Assembly (NCBI GenBank): GCA_017856815.1
Contig: JAFMEI010000003.1
Location: 1 to 40,594, forward strand
Direction: 5' to 3'
From: Ilumatobacteraceae bacterium
GTDB lineage: Bacteria > Actinomycetota > Acidimicrobiia > Acidimicrobiales > Ilumatobacteraceae
DNA length: 40,594 bases
Made by a program: the position numbers and the translations under genes. The notes under the pieces are model-generated. The model had not been told where the DNA came from. It saw nothing but the letters and a program-made list of their open reading frames with translations, and did not search any database. Every line of letters begins with the position of its first letter. The stretch's first letter is position 1. Positions 23,457-34,951 of the stretch are shown here, piece by piece.

Positions 23457-26400
23457 CCGTTCTTGCTGGCCTCGCGGGCTTGATTACCCGCGACCCTGCA
23501 GTCAAGCAGGCCCTCTCAGGCTCCATAGACACCCTCGCCTGCCCTGAATCTGCGCGTTCAACGGTTTTTGCTGCACTTGCAGAGGGCTCGGGTCGCCAAT
23601 TGCTCATAGTGCTTCCTACCGGCACCGCAGCCGAGCATCTCGCCGCAGACCTCGCCGGCTTTGCCGAAGGTGTTGAACTTTTCCCTGCTTGGGAAACCTT
23701 GCCATTTGAACGAGTTAGTCCCGCCGTTGAGACCATGGGCCAACGTCTGGCAGTAATCGAAAATTTGGACCGTATAAAAGTTGTCGTGACCAGCGTGCGT
23801 GCGTTGCTCCAACGACTTGGCCCAGGCGACGAATCACACGCACCACGATTAATCGTCCCTGGTCAAAATGTTGACCCCGATGAATTGATGTCATGGCTAG
23901 TCACGCACGGCTATCGACGCGAAGACATCGTGGAACATCGTGGTGAAGTCTCACGACGAGGCGCGATCATTGACATCTTCCCTGCAGTTGGGGAAGTGCC
24001 AATCAGAATTGATTTGTGGGGCGACGAGGTTGACCGTTTGGTCACGTTTGATGTCAATGATCAGCGCACACTGCACAGCCTTGAACGAGCCGAGATCGTT
24101 CCGGCACGTGAATTCTTCGTTGAAAATGCGCTTCGTGACCGAGCACGTGAACTGACTGCTGTAGAACCCTGGGGTCGCGAACAATGGGAGCGGATCGCAG
24201 AAGGCCAAATCTTCGATGGCATGGAGAGTTGGATGCCTTGGTTTTGTGAGCGAGAAGAACTTCTTACTCATCGCATGAAGGAAGGATTTTCCTGCTTGCT
24301 AGTGGAACCACGTCGAGTCGAAAACCGTGGCGAAGACATCATTGCTGAAGAATCAGATCTTGCAAGGAGTCTCGCTACTACCTGGTCGCGGGATCCTGCG
24401 CAGGAGTTTCCCCGATTGCATCTTGATCTTGAAACAGCGCTCGAGTCCATCAATGCGCGAGCTCACAACGTGATGCGAATCGTGGCCGTAGCCGAGGGGC
24501 CACACACAGCCCAGGTCGAAGCACACGCGTGGAGCACCACTGCAGCGGGCCCCACAGCATTAGCCGACCGCATTGGTGAGTACCTGGCTGACAAGTGGTC
24601 GATCACGATTGCCGTGGATGACAAATCTTCAATTGCCCGAATCAGCGATGCGATGAAAAATAACGGACTCCAAGTTGCCGACCCATCGGTGGCAATCACA
24701 GAGCCTGGTCTACACGTAATTGAATTCCCACTCGGGGCCGGTGCCGCATTTAGTGCTGCAAAAACTGCAGTCTTGGCCGAGGCCGATCTCTCCGGGCGGC
24801 GGCGACGCGCACGACGCGTCTCGCAGAGATCATCGGCGAGCATCTTTGAAGATCTGAAGCCAGGTGACTATGTCGTTCACCAGCATCACGGTGTGGGCCA
24901 GTACGAAGGAATGGTCACTCGTGCAATCGGGGGTGTTGAGCGCGACTATCTATTGATCTCATACAAAGGCGCAGACAAGCTCTATGTTCCGACCGACCAG
25001 ATCGATACGGTGCGTCAGTACATCGGCGGCGAAGCACCCACCGTAAACAAACTTGGTGGTGCCGACTTCGCACGAACCAAGTCACGCGTTGCCTCAGCGG
25101 TTCGAGCCATTGCACAGGAACTTGTGGTTCTCTATCAGAAACGTGTCAATGCAGTCGGCCACGCGTATGGCGGAGACACTCCGTGGCAACGCGAGATGGA
25201 GGAACGCTTTCCTTATTTAGAAACTCGCGACCAACTACGAGCTATCGGTGATGTCAAAGATGACATGGAACGACCACACCCGATGGACAGGCTGATCTGT
25301 GGAGATGTTGGCTTTGGCAAGACCGAGGTGGCAATTCGAGCAGCATTCAAGGCCGTTCAAGATGGAAAGCAAGTTGCTGTACTTGTGCCGACAACCCTTC
25401 TTGCCACACAACACATGAACACGTTCACTGATCGTTTTGCTGGATATCCAATTCGAGTAGAAGTTCTATCTCGATTCTTGACATCAGCCCAAGCAAAGAA
25501 AGTCATCGCCCAACTCGCTACGGGCGAGATTGACGTAATCGTTGGAACTCACCGACTCTTACAAGACTCCGTGAAGTTCAAAGATCTCGGGCTCCTCATC
25601 GTCGATGAAGAGCAACGCTTTGGCGTGCAACACAAAGAGATGATGAAGAAGCTACGCACAAATGTTGATGTGCTCACTTTGTCGGCAACTCCAATTCCGC
25701 GCACACTCGAGATGAGTCTTGTGGGCATCAGGGATTTATCGCTACTGCAAACACCTCCCGCCGACCGTCAGCCAATCTTGACTTATGTCGGCGAGTACGA
25801 CGAGCGCGTTGCCGTTGAAGCGATTCGCCGTGAATTGCTTCGTGAGGGTCAAGTTTTTTGGGTTCACAACCGTGTGCGGTCAATTGAAACATTTGCGGCC
25901 GAATTAAGAGAGCTTGTTCCCGAAGCGCGAATAGCCGTGGCACATGGCCAGATGGATGAAACAAAGCTGGAACAAGTGGTTCTTGATTTTTGGGAAGGCA
26001 ACTTTGATGTGCTTGTTTGCACCACCATCATCGAAAGCGGAATCGACATGCCAGCCGTCAACACGCTTGTGGTGGAACGCGCCGACCTCCTAGGCCTGGG
26101 TCAGATGCATCAGCTCCGTGGTCGTGTTGGACGCAGCAATAGTCGTGCGTACGCGTACCTGTTCCATCCACGCGACAAGCGATTGACCGAGGAGGCTTAC
26201 GAGCGGCTGCGCACGATTGGCGAAGCAACCGACCTCGGTTCTGGATTCAAGATTGCAATGCGTGATCTCGAAATTCGTGGTGCTGGCAATCTTCTTGGTG
26301 AGTCGCAAAGCGGCCACATCGCTGCCGTTGGCTATGACCTTTACTGCCAAATGGTGAATGATGCAGTCGCTGAGATGAAGGGTGAAGAACCACCAGCCCG

Positions 26401-26836
26401 CGACATCATCACACTTGATGTTCCAGCCGATGCATTCTTGCCCGTCGATTACATCCCGCGGGAGGAGATGCGACTCGAGGCGTACCGACGCTTAATGGCG
26501 GTCACATCGCATAACGATGTCCGCGACATACGCATGGAGTGGGAAGACAGATTTGGTCCGATTCCTGATGCCGCGACCGCATTGCTCAAAGTTGCATCAC
26601 TGCGTGCCGAGTGCCATCGAATTGGCTTGCGTGAACTCACGGTGACCGGGTTACGGGTGCGCATGGGACCAATTCACCTTTTAGGCAGCGAAAAGATGCG
26701 CCTAATGCGCCTTTCAAAGTCAGCGGTTCATCGTGAAGAAACTGGACTCTTGACCCTGGACATACCGAAGGGAGCGAATTCGGTTGAGTTTCTCCTTGGT
26801 TTTTTGGCTGAACTGCGACCCGTCGAGAACGACTGA
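23453..26836 (+). CDS. mfd: Mfd, transcription-repair coupling factor
   Basis: DNA translocase that removes stalled RNA polymerase and recruits UvrA. The 1,127 residues are full length. The N-terminal UvrB-like region comes first ([14 protein letters not shown]). The RNA polymerase-interacting domain begins near residue 466 ([19 protein letters not shown]). The RecG-type motor has Walker [10 protein letters not shown] near 617 and the DEEQ box ([14 protein letters not shown]) near 717. The TRG and C-terminal TRCF domains include [16 protein letters not shown] and [22 protein letters not shown]. It is coupled to pth by a 4-nt overlap. Confidence 0.98.
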   Translation: MTVLAGLAGLITRDPAVKQALSGSIDTLACPESARSTVFAALAEGSGRQLLIVLPTGTAAEHLAADLAGFAEGVELFPAWETLPFERVSPAVETMGQRLAVIENLDRIKVVVTSVRALLQRLGPGDESHAPRLIVPGQNVDPDELMSWLVTHGYRREDIVEHRGEVSRRGAIIDIFPAVGEVPIRIDLWGDEVDRLVTFDVNDQRTLHSLERAEIVPAREFFVENALRDRARELTAVEPWGREQWERIAEGQIFDGMESWMPWFCEREELLTHRMKEGFSCLLVEPRRVENRGEDIIAEESDLARSLATTWSRDPAQEFPRLHLDLETALESINARAHNVMRIVAVAEGPHTAQVEAHAWSTTAAGPTALADRIGEYLADKWSITIAVDDKSSIARISDAMKNNGLQVADPSVAITEPGLHVIEFPLGAGAAFSAAKTAVLAEADLSGRRRRARRVSQRSSASIFEDLKPGDYVVHQHHGVGQYEGMVTRAIGGVERDYLLISYKGADKLYVPTDQIDTVRQYIGGEAPTVNKLGGADFARTKSRVASAVRAIAQELVVLYQKRVNAVGHAYGGDTPWQREMEERFPYLETRDQLRAIGDVKDDMERPHPMDRLICGDVGFGKTEVAIRAAFKAVQDGKQVAVLVPTTLLATQHMNTFTDRFAGYPIRVEVLSRFLTSAQAKKVIAQLATGEIDVIVGTHRLLQDSVKFKDLGLLIVDEEQRFGVQHKEMMKKLRTNVDVLTLSATPIPRTLEMSLVGIRDLSLLQTPPADRQPILTYVGEYDERVAVEAIRRELLREGQVFWVHNRVRSIETFAAELRELVPEARIAVAHGQMDETKLEQVVLDFWEGNFDVLVCTTIIESGIDMPAVNTLVVERADLLGLGQMHQLRGRVGRSNSRAYAYLFHPRDKRLTEEAYERLRTIGEATDLGSGFKIAMRDLEIRGAGNLLGESQSGHIAAVGYDLYCQMVNDAVAEMKGEEPPARDIITLDVPADAFLPVDYIPREEMRLEAYRRLMAVTSHNDVRDIRMEWEDRFGPIPDAATALLKVASLRAECHRIGLRELTVTGLRVRMGPIHLLGSEKMRLMRLSKSAVHREETGLLTLDIPKGANSVEFLLGFLAELRPVEND

Positions 26837-26861
26837 TCAGTCAAGATATTCGCCCACCAAC

Positions 26862-26867
26862 TAGGGT
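26862..26867 (+). promoter_or_regulatory. -10 box candidate for the SurA-like gene
   Basis: TAGGGT lies 8 nt before the GTG at 26876, with no ribosome binding site (the spacer is CAATTTTT). A leader of 0-2 nt is implied. Confidence 0.4.
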
Positions 26868-26875
26868 CAATTTTT

Positions 26876-27799
26876 GTGAAATCCAAGAAATTCTTCTCTG
26901 TCTCCGCCATCGCCACAATGGTCATTGCTGGCTCAATGCTTGTGTCTTGTTCGTCTGTGGACTCAATTGATTCAGTTGCCACGGTCAATGGCAAAGAGCT
27001 TGGACGTGACGAATTCGAGGATCTAGCCGCGATGCTCAACGAAGCAGAGATTTTTACCCTTACCAACGGTGAACTCACTTCGGAAGATGCCCGTCAGGTG
27101 CTCCTGACGATGATCAGTGCCGAGGTCGTTCGCGGCATATTGGCTGACTATGACATCGAGGTCACTGATGCTGACCGTGAAACGTACCGAGCCCAGCTCC
27201 AAGAGGGTGGACAGCTCGAGGGGTACTCTGACGCACTCAAGGATTACGTGATCAACCTTTATGCAGAACAGGGTGCATTGTCGAACATTGAAGCCCTCAC
27301 CGATGCCGAGATCGAAGAACTTTACGATTCCGCACCCGGTGCTGCTGGGGTGATGTGCCTGCGTCATCTTGTTGTTGAAGCAGAAGACACCGCACTGGAA
27401 GCGCTTGCCGAGTATGAAGGCGGCACCGAATTTGCCGAGGTTGCAGGTAAGTACTCGACGGAACCCAATGCGGTGACATCTGGTGGCGCACTGCGTGACA
27501 CGACCAACGACAACGACTGCATTTCGGTTGTTCAGTATCAGCGCCAGTTCGATATGGACTTCGTTCGCGGCGCCTTAACCGCAGAAGCTGGCGCGGTTGT
27601 TGGCCCCATCAAGTCAAGCTTTGGCTATCACTTGATTGAATCGCGTTCTTTTGATGATGTGAAGGAATCATTAAGCAAGATCTTTGAGAGCAACACAGGA
27701 GCGAGCCTCGCGGATGCTGCATTGTTGAACTCAGATGTCCGTGTTGACTCGTCGTTTGGAAAATGGGACGCCTCGTCTGGCGTGATCGTCGACCTGTGA
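26876..27799 (+). CDS. SurA-like peptidyl-prolyl isomerase lipoprotein
   Basis: Probable extracytoplasmic foldase of 307 residues. The N-terminus is a lipoprotein signal with lipobox LVSC and Cys25. Residues about 35-150 form a SurA-N-like helical region (LNEAEIFTLTNGEL to ALTDAEIEELYDS). A parvulin-type domain follows at about 157-262, with LRHLVVEAED, FAEVAGKYSTEPNAVTSGGALRD and VGPIKSSFGYHLIESR. Two Cys residues in that domain could pair. The mfd-to-mazG interval holds a lipoprotein gene in several actinobacteria. Its GTG start is used because it gives a complete signal peptide. Its stop overlaps mazG by 4 nt. Confidence 0.87.
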   Translation: MKSKKFFSVSAIATMVIAGSMLVSCSSVDSIDSVATVNGKELGRDEFEDLAAMLNEAEIFTLTNGELTSEDARQVLLTMISAEVVRGILADYDIEVTDADRETYRAQLQEGGQLEGYSDALKDYVINLYAEQGALSNIEALTDAEIEELYDSAPGAAGVMCLRHLVVEAEDTALEALAEYEGGTEFAEVAGKYSTEPNAVTSGGALRDTTNDNDCISVVQYQRQFDMDFVRGALTAEAGAVVGPIKSSFGYHLIESRSFDDVKESLSKIFESNTGASLADAALLNSDVRVDSSFGKWDASSGVIVDL

Positions 27800-29217
27800 T
27801 CATTCGCGTCGTCGGTCTTGGCCCAGGTGATTCTCGTTACCTGACCGACCACACGCGACAAATTCTGAACTCAGCAGAGCGTGCCTTTCTGCGCACGAAC
27901 CGTCACCCAAGCGCAGCTGAGTTCTCTCACTTGCCAAGTTTTGACCACGTGTACGAAACAGGTTCGAGTTTTTCCGATGTATATGAATCAATCGTCGACC
28001 ATCTTGTCGATGCGGCTCGCGATGGCGAGGTTGTCTATGCGGTACCAGGATCGCCATTGGTACTCGAAGACACCGTGCGTCGCCTTCAATCTCGACCCGG
28101 CATCCAGCTCGTTGTCGAACCCGCAATGTCATTTCTTGATCTTGTGTGGCCCGCGCTCAACATTGACCCGATCGAGTCTTCGGTCCGCCTAGTTGATGGG
28201 CACACTTTTGCGAGTTCGGCCGCTGGTGAAACTGGACCACTGCTTGTGGCTCATTGTCATGCCAACTGGGTTTTGTCAGATATCAAACTTGCGATTGACA
28301 TACCGGACGATTCCGCAGCCGTCGTGATTCTCAAGTCACTTGGAACTCCCCAACAAGAACTCATCCACACCACATGGGCGGAAATGGATCGTGTCACTGA
28401 GGCGGATCATCTCACCAGCCTCTTTATCCCCCAATTGGCAATCCCTGTTGCCTATGAACTGCAGCAGTTGCATCAACTCTCCCTCAAATTACGTGAGGAA
28501 TGCCCGTGGGATCGTGAACAAACCCATGCAACGCTCATTCGTTACCTAATTGAAGAAGCGTACGAAGTTGTTGAAGCTCTTGATGAGCCCATTGATGACG
28601 ATCACTTGATCGAAGAACTCGGTGACCTGCTCTACCAGATTGAGTTTCATTGTGCGATCGCCCAGCAAGAGGGACGGTTCACTATCGCAGACGTGGCACG
28701 AAATCTGCACGACAAGATGGTGCGACGACACCCTCACGTGTTCGGTGAAAACGCTGGTACCGGTGGCACGGCTGACGAGGTGGTCGACCTTTGGGAACAG
28801 GTGAAGCAAGCAGAGAAAAAACAGGCGGGCAAAACCACCGTGGGAATCTTTGCTGGAGTAAACCGCCATCTCCCCGCGCTCACATTCGCCGAGGAACTGC
28901 AGCGCAAAGCAGCCAAGGTGGGCTTTGACTGGCCCGACGCGAAAGGGCCCCTTGAGAAGGTGGCGGAAGAAGCGCGCGAGGTTGCAGCAGCAGAACCCGA
29001 GTCGATCATGGGCGAGTTCGGCGATTTATTGTTCAGCGTGGTCAATCTCGCACGGCATCTTGGTGTTGACCCCGAGGCCGCATTGCGGGTCTCAACGGCC
29101 AAATTCCGCCAGCGAGTTGACACCATGTTTTCCATTGCCGAAGCGGAAGCGCTTGATTTTTCGTCACTATCACTCCCAGAAATGGACCAGTTATGGGAGC
29201 GGGCCAAGCGCGGTAAG

Positions 29218-29220
<3 letters not shown>
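27796..29220 (+). CDS. mazG: Tetrapyrrole methylase-MazG fusion (YabN-like)
   Basis: Fusion of 474 residues. The N-terminal ~215 residues are a SAM-dependent methylase-like domain (IIRVVGLGPGDSRYLT, VYAVPGSPLVLEDT). The C-terminal part is MazG, an NTP pyrophosphohydrolase that removes non-canonical nucleotides. The first MazG unit has LREECPWDREQTHATLIRYL, EEAYEVVEALDE and EELGDLLYQIEFH, giving the metal-binding EExxE and ExxD pattern. A second unit near 375-465 has KVAEEAREV and GEFGDLLFSVVNLARH. The same layout is B. subtilis YabN. The GTG at 27796 overlaps the upstream stop (GTGA). A start at 27763 would overlap more and is rejected. Confidence 0.93.
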
Positions 29221-30510
<1,290 letters not shown>

Positions 30511-30567
30511 GTCCCAGTCGTTAAGCGATGACATGAATTCCACGGTGGTGGAAGCCACAATGGATCC

Positions 30568-31029
30568 ATGGCAAGAACCAGTGGATTCACGCGTCCAATC
30601 CCTAAAGAAGACCGCGTAATCCAGCGTCGGTCAGGTCAAGCAATCGCATGGCCTGTCGGAATACTGGTGGTCATCGCATTTGTCGTTGCACTCCTCATCT
30701 TGCCCGTACGCCAGTGGGTGAACCAACGACGCGACGTCGCACGAGCCAAAGAAGAGCTCGTGGCGCTCGCTGACGCCAATGCTGAATTGGCCAAGGAGAT
30801 TGAGAAATTGCGCACCCCCGAAGGCGTGGAGATGGCGATTCGCACCGAACTCGGTTTTGTCAAGCCCGGTGAACAACCACTGGAGATTCTGGATGACCCC
30901 AGTGCGCCCAAGAAACTGCCCAAAGCTTGGCCCTACACGATGGTTTCTAACATCCTCATAGTGCGCGCTGAGGCTGCCAAGAGCGCAGCAGAAAACGATG
31001 ATGGAGTACTGAGCCCGCTGACACCGTGA
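30568..31029 (+). CDS. Septum formation initiator family (FtsB/DivIC)
   Basis: Bitopic cell-division protein of 153 residues. A basic cytoplasmic N-terminus is followed by a membrane helix at about residues 30-51 (WPVGILVVIAFVVALLILPV). A coiled-coil segment comes next (RRDVARAKEELVALADANAELAKEIEKLR), then the conserved TPEGVEMAIRTELGFVKPGE block of the DivIC/FtsB family. It would act in the divisome with FtsL and FtsQ. The 57 nt after eno contain a TTCCAC-GGTG-GTGGAA repeat (30538-30553) without a T tract. Confidence 0.9.
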   Translation: MARTSGFTRPIPKEDRVIQRRSGQAIAWPVGILVVIAFVVALLILPVRQWVNQRRDVARAKEELVALADANAELAKEIEKLRTPEGVEMAIRTELGFVKPGEQPLEILDDPSAPKKLPKAWPYTMVSNILIVRAEAAKSAAENDDGVLSPLTP

Positions 31030-31039
31030 GGCTCTAGAG

Positions 31040-31060
31040 TCTCCTCACGGCTAGAGGAGA
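31040..31060 (+). promoter_or_regulatory. Hairpin masking the coxL ribosome binding site
   Basis: TCTCCTC (31040-31046) is the exact complement of GAGGAGA (31054-31060), which is the strong Shine-Dalgarno sequence 5 nt before the coxL ATG. The loop is 7 nt, and a G-U pair extends the stem to 8. A -10-like TAGAGT at 31035-31040 may lie just ahead, in which case only part of the stem would be transcribed. Control of translation is inferred, not shown. Confidence 0.4.
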
Positions 31061-31065
31061 TCAAC

Positions 31066-33363
31066 ATGGGTGGAAGCATTCTCGGAAATCGTGTCGTCCG
31101 CAAGGAAGATCCAAAGTTTCTGACCACAGGCGGCAAGTACGTCGACGACTTATTTGATGAACCCCTACTCGCTGGCGCGTTACACGTCACATACGTGCGA
31201 TCAACCGTTGCCCACGGACAGATCATCTCCATTGACACTTCTACTGCCAAAGATATGGATGGCGTTGTCGCCGTATTCACTGCGGAGTCCTTGGGCCTCG
31301 AACTCATGCCTGCGGGACTCAACAAATCCGCCAAGCGCGCATTCTTGGCGCGCGACAAAGTTCGCTATGTAGGCGAACCGCTAGCAGCAATAGTTGCCAC
31401 ATCGCGTACTGCTGGTGAGGATGCAGCCGAAACAGTTGTTGTTGACTACAACGTGTTGCCAGCAGTAGTTGATGTTCGTGAAGCCGCAGAGAGCACAGTG
31501 CACCTGTTCGAGGAAGTTGGCAGCAACATCGTGTTCGATTCAATGAACCTTGGTGCACCCGATAATTCAGGGCCAGAGTTCTTTGATGGCTGTGAGGTCG
31601 TGGTGCGAGAGACCATCGTCAACCAACGCGTGGCGCCGTGCCCTATGGAAGTTCGCGGTTCAGCTGTTGCGTGGGTTGATGGTCGTTTGCACCAATGGTT
31701 GTCAACACAGCATGCGCAGGGAGCACATTCGTCTCTGTGTCGCACTTTTGGTTACGAACCCGCGAACGTACGCGTTATCGCTCCCGATGTAGGTGGTGGA
31801 TTCGGCGCCAAGATTGGGCTTTACGGCGAAGAACTGCTGCTCAGTGTTATGTCACAACAGCTGGGTCGCCCACTCATCTGGCGTGAATCACGAAGCGAAA
31901 GCATGGTTGCACTCGGCCATGGTCGAGCCCAAGTGCAAGAGATTGCAATCGGTGGTTCACGCGATGGTCGTGTTCACGCCTATCAATTGAAAGTGCTGCA
32001 GGACTGTGGTGGCTGGGTGGACTCTGCGGCATTTCTTGCCCCATTTATGACACGCCCAATGTCACAGGGTGTGTATGACATTGACCGCATTGAGTGTCGC
32101 ACGTTGTCGATTGTCACCAATACAACACCGGTTGTCCCCTACCGCGGTGCTGGTCGCCCAGAGGCAACGGCTGCAATTGAGCGCGCGATGGATCTCTTCG
32201 CCGCCGAGATTGGCATGGATCCAGTTGATGTCCGAAGCAAGAATCTGATCCAGCCATTCAATGAGCCGTACCAAACCAAGATGGGACAAACCTACGATGT
32301 CGGCAATTACATCGAATCCCTGAACCGTGTAACCGTCGCTGCCAAATATTCTGAACTGCGCGCCGAACAAGCGAAGCGCAGGGCTGCTGGCGACACTGTT
32401 CAGCTCGGAATCGGTGTGAGTGTTTACGTGGAAATCACTGGTGGTGGTGGCACCGGCGATACCGCCAAAATCGAAGTGCTGGAAAATGGCCGAGCCAAGG
32501 TCTACACAGGCACATCGCCACACGGCCAAGGCCATGACACCGCTTGGTCAATGCTGGCTTCTGATCAAACGGGAATCCCGATGGATCGAATTGAAGTTAT
32601 TCATGGTGATACCGATCTAGTGCCAAAAGGTGGTGGCACTTTTGGTTCGCGTTCGCTGCAACAAGGTGGTGCTGCTGTGCATGTAGCCGCTGTGGAACTT
32701 GTTGACATCGCCCGTGGGCTCGCAGCCACTCTGCTTGAAGCCAACGAAGACGACATCGTGTTGGATAAAGAAAACGGCGCATTCCACGTAGCGGGCTCTC
32801 CAAGTGTGAACAAGACCTGGGCTGATCTCGCGGTTGCGAAAAAATCAGAGGGTGGTTTGGTGCACGCAATTGACTTCCGCGTTGACGGAGCCACATTTCC
32901 ATTTGGTGCGCACGTAGCCGTAGTCGAAGTCGACACCGAAACCGGCAAGGTGCGACACATTGCCCACACCACCTGTGATGACGCAGGAACCGTATTGAAT
33001 CCCCTGCTACGTGACGGCCAGATCCATGGCGGAGTGGCGCAGGGTTCGGCCCAAGCACTCTTAGAGGAAGTGCTCTATGACCCAGATGGCAACCCAACAA
33101 CTTCAAATCTTGCCGACTACGCAATGATCTCGGCCGCTGAAGTGCCAAGTGTGACCATCGTGATGATGGAAACTCCAACATTTATGAATCCGCTCGGCGC
33201 CAAAGGCATTGGTGAATCGGGTTCAATCGGAGCAACACCCGCAGTGCAATCCGCGGTGTGCGATGCATTGTTGCATCTTGGAGTGCGGCACGTAGATATG
33301 CCTGCCACCCCAGAACGTGTCTGGCGAGCTATTCACACCGCAAAGTCAGGAGTTGGGCAATGA
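31066..33363 (+). CDS. coxL: CO dehydrogenase-type molybdenum hydroxylase, large subunit (form II-like)
   Basis: Binds the molybdopterin cytosine dinucleotide cofactor and holds the active site of a xanthine oxidase family enzyme. The 765 residues have the a/b hammerhead region first (RYVGEPLAAIVA), then the Mo-binding region. The active-site loop is PYRGAGR at 358-364, the form II type (AYRGAGR), not the form I CO dehydrogenase loop with the Cu-bound Cys (AYxCSFR). The catalytic Glu is Glu717 in GAKGIGESG. VGGGFGAK and TSPHGQGHDTAW are further cofactor blocks. True CO oxidation is uncertain for form II; another aldehyde or heterocycle could be the substrate. The ATG has GAGGAGA 5 nt upstream. 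It overlaps coxS by 4 nt. Confidence 0.88.
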   Translation: MGGSILGNRVVRKEDPKFLTTGGKYVDDLFDEPLLAGALHVTYVRSTVAHGQIISIDTSTAKDMDGVVAVFTAESLGLELMPAGLNKSAKRAFLARDKVRYVGEPLAAIVATSRTAGEDAAETVVVDYNVLPAVVDVREAAESTVHLFEEVGSNIVFDSMNLGAPDNSGPEFFDGCEVVVRETIVNQRVAPCPMEVRGSAVAWVDGRLHQWLSTQHAQGAHSSLCRTFGYEPANVRVIAPDVGGGFGAKIGLYGEELLLSVMSQQLGRPLIWRESRSESMVALGHGRAQVQEIAIGGSRDGRVHAYQLKVLQDCGGWVDSAAFLAPFMTRPMSQGVYDIDRIECRTLSIVTNTTPVVPYRGAGRPEATAAIERAMDLFAAEIGMDPVDVRSKNLIQPFNEPYQTKMGQTYDVGNYIESLNRVTVAAKYSELRAEQAKRRAAGDTVQLGIGVSVYVEITGGGGTGDTAKIEVLENGRAKVYTGTSPHGQGHDTAWSMLASDQTGIPMDRIEVIHGDTDLVPKGGGTFGSRSLQQGGAAVHVAAVELVDIARGLAATLLEANEDDIVLDKENGAFHVAGSPSVNKTWADLAVAKKSEGGLVHAIDFRVDGATFPFGAHVAVVEVDTETGKVRHIAHTTCDDAGTVLNPLLRDGQIHGGVAQGSAQALLEEVLYDPDGNPTTSNLADYAMISAAEVPSVTIVMMETPTFMNPLGAKGIGESGSIGATPAVQSAVCDALLHLGVRHVDMPATPERVWRAIHTAKSGVGQ

Positions 33364-33830
33364 GCCAAATGATCAAAGTTGCAATCACCGTGAATGGTCA
33401 ACACACAACCGCCATGGTTGAGCCGCGTACTCTTCTGGTGCAGTACCTTCGCGACAATCTCAATCTCACTGCGACGAATGTTGGCTGCGACACATCAAGT
33501 TGCGGTGCGTGCACTGTTCATCTAAATGGCGAAGCGGTAAAGAGTTGCACCATTCTCGCGGTGCAGGCCGATGGCGAAAACGTCACAACGGTAGAAGGGC
33601 TCGCTAATGGCAATGAGATGCACCCAATGCAGCAAGCCTTCATGGCGAATCATGGTCTGCAGTGTGGCTACTGCACCCCTGGAATGGTGATGGCTGCAAT
33701 AAGTCTTGTAAAAGACATTCCAAACCCCACCGAAGAAGATGTGCGGATAGGGCTTGAAGGCAACTTGTGTCGATGCACCGGATATCACAACATCGTGCAA
33801 TCCGTCTTGGCCTACGCGGAAGGTAAGTGA
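33360..33830 (+). CDS. coxS: CO dehydrogenase-type small subunit, [2Fe-2S]
   Basis: Electron-transfer subunit of 156 residues with two [2Fe-2S] centres. The plant-type ferredoxin centre uses Cys43, Cys48, Cys51 and Cys63. The second, all-helical centre uses Cys102, Cys105, Cys137 and Cys139 in LQCGYCTPGMV and NLCRCTGYHN. All eight ligands are present, so the subunit should be functional. The ATG at 33360 overlaps the coxL stop (ATGA), and its own stop overlaps the coxM start (GTGA), so the three structural genes are tightly coupled. Confidence 0.95.
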   Translation: MSQMIKVAITVNGQHTTAMVEPRTLLVQYLRDNLNLTATNVGCDTSSCGACTVHLNGEAVKSCTILAVQADGENVTTVEGLANGNEMHPMQQAFMANHGLQCGYCTPGMVMAAISLVKDIPNPTEEDVRIGLEGNLCRCTGYHNIVQSVLAYAEGK

Positions 33831-34660
33831 TCGCGATGTATCCAGCAGCTTTTGACTACAAGCGACCCGAGTCCGCAGCTGAGGCCATCAGCCTTGTAAA
33901 CGAATTTGGTGATGATGCGAAGTTTCTCGCAGGCGGTCACAGCTTGTTACCACTTATGAAACTTCGTCTAGCCCAACCTACGGTCCTCATTGACATCGGT
34001 CGCCTAGCCGATCTGTCGTACATCCGTGATGCTGGTGACCACATTGCAATCGGGGCTTTGACACGTCACAAAGATGTCGAAACATCAGCTTTGCTGCGGC
34101 AGCATGTGCCATTGCTTGCAGATGCTGCAGCACATGTCGGCGACCGCCAAGTGCGTCACCGTGGAACGATCGGTGGATCAATCGCTCACGCTGATTCTGC
34201 AAGCGACTTGCCGGCAACAATTCTCGCTCTTGGCGCAAAGCTGATTGCGGAAGGCATCGGTGGCAGGCGTGAAATTCCTGCTGTGGATTTTTTCAAAGGT
34301 TTCTTGGAGTCAGCGTTATTGCCAGACGAGCTACTAGTTGAAATTCAAGTGCCAAAGATGTCCAACGCTGGGTGGAGCTTTCTCAAGTTCAACCGCCGCG
34401 CACAGGACTGGGCAATTGTCGGAGTTGCGGCATGGCGTGACGCAGGAAATTGCGGTGTTGCACTCGTGAACATGGGGTCCACCCCCATCCTTGCCACGAG
34501 TGTCGTGCGGGCAATCGCCGATGGGGCCTCGGTCACCGATGCCGCCGCATTGGCTTGTGCGGAGGCAGAACCCCAGTCGGACAACAACGCCACTGCCGAA
34601 TACCGGACACACCTCGCACAGGTGTTGGTTAAGCGCGCTTTAGAAACTTGCTCACGCTGA
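33827..34660 (+). CDS. coxM: CO dehydrogenase-type medium subunit, FAD-binding
   Basis: Flavoprotein subunit of 277 residues that passes electrons from the Fe-S centres to the quinone pool or another acceptor. The two FAD motifs are AGGHSLLPLMKLRL (about 40-53) and TIGGSIAHADSASDLP (about 112-127). The C-terminal CO_deh_flav_C domain follows (FNRRAQDWAIVGVAAW). The GTG at 33827 gives the usual 4-nt overlap; an ATG at 33836 is an alternative. The order large-small-medium differs from the M-S-L order of form I operons. Its end overlaps the convergent Dabb gene by 9 nt. Confidence 0.92.
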   Translation: MIAMYPAAFDYKRPESAAEAISLVNEFGDDAKFLAGGHSLLPLMKLRLAQPTVLIDIGRLADLSYIRDAGDHIAIGALTRHKDVETSALLRQHVPLLADAAAHVGDRQVRHRGTIGGSIAHADSASDLPATILALGAKLIAEGIGGRREIPAVDFFKGFLESALLPDELLVEIQVPKMSNAGWSFLKFNRRAQDWAIVGVAAWRDAGNCGVALVNMGSTPILATSVVRAIADGASVTDAAALACAEAEPQSDNNATAEYRTHLAQVLVKRALETCSR

Positions 34661-34951
34661 AAATTGCACCGCAGCACGCTCAGCAATGATGGCGCGGAAG
34701 ACTTCAGCACGCACTCGCTCGTGAACTGGATGCGTGTCGTACAACCGCCAATCATCTTCTGAGTCGAATTGCGCCACAATTCCGTAGTCCCAATTACGAC
34801 CCGTGGCCATCTGAAGATCGGGACCAAATGAGTACTCCCTGATCTTGGGTAATGCCGCACGCAACTCTGTTAGCGCATCAGCGATGCGCTGAAGATCAGA
34901 TTCTGCGAGCTCACGATTCCATTTGAAGCAAACAACATGAGTGAACGTCAC
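34652..34951 (-). CDS. Dabb-domain (stress-responsive A/B barrel) protein
   Basis: A 99-residue single-domain protein of the Dabb family, a dimeric alpha-beta barrel. It opens FTHVVCFKW, has the middle IREYSFGPDLQMATGRNWDYGIVAQFDSEDDW, and ends DTHPVHERVRAEVF, all typical. Family members range from stress proteins to small-molecule cyclases, so no reaction can be given. Its start overlaps the SDR stop by 4 nt, making a two-gene operon. It ends 9 bp inside coxM. Confidence 0.88.
   Translation of the reverse strand: MTFTHVVCFKWNRELAESDLQRIADALTELRAALPKIREYSFGPDLQMATGRNWDYGIVAQFDSEDDWRLYDTHPVHERVRAEVFRAIIAERAAVQFSA

Noticed and set aside
30538-30553. TTCCAC-GGTG-GTGGAA repeat after eno as a terminator
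   Set aside because: Six base pairs and no T tract; it does not separate eno convincingly from the next gene.
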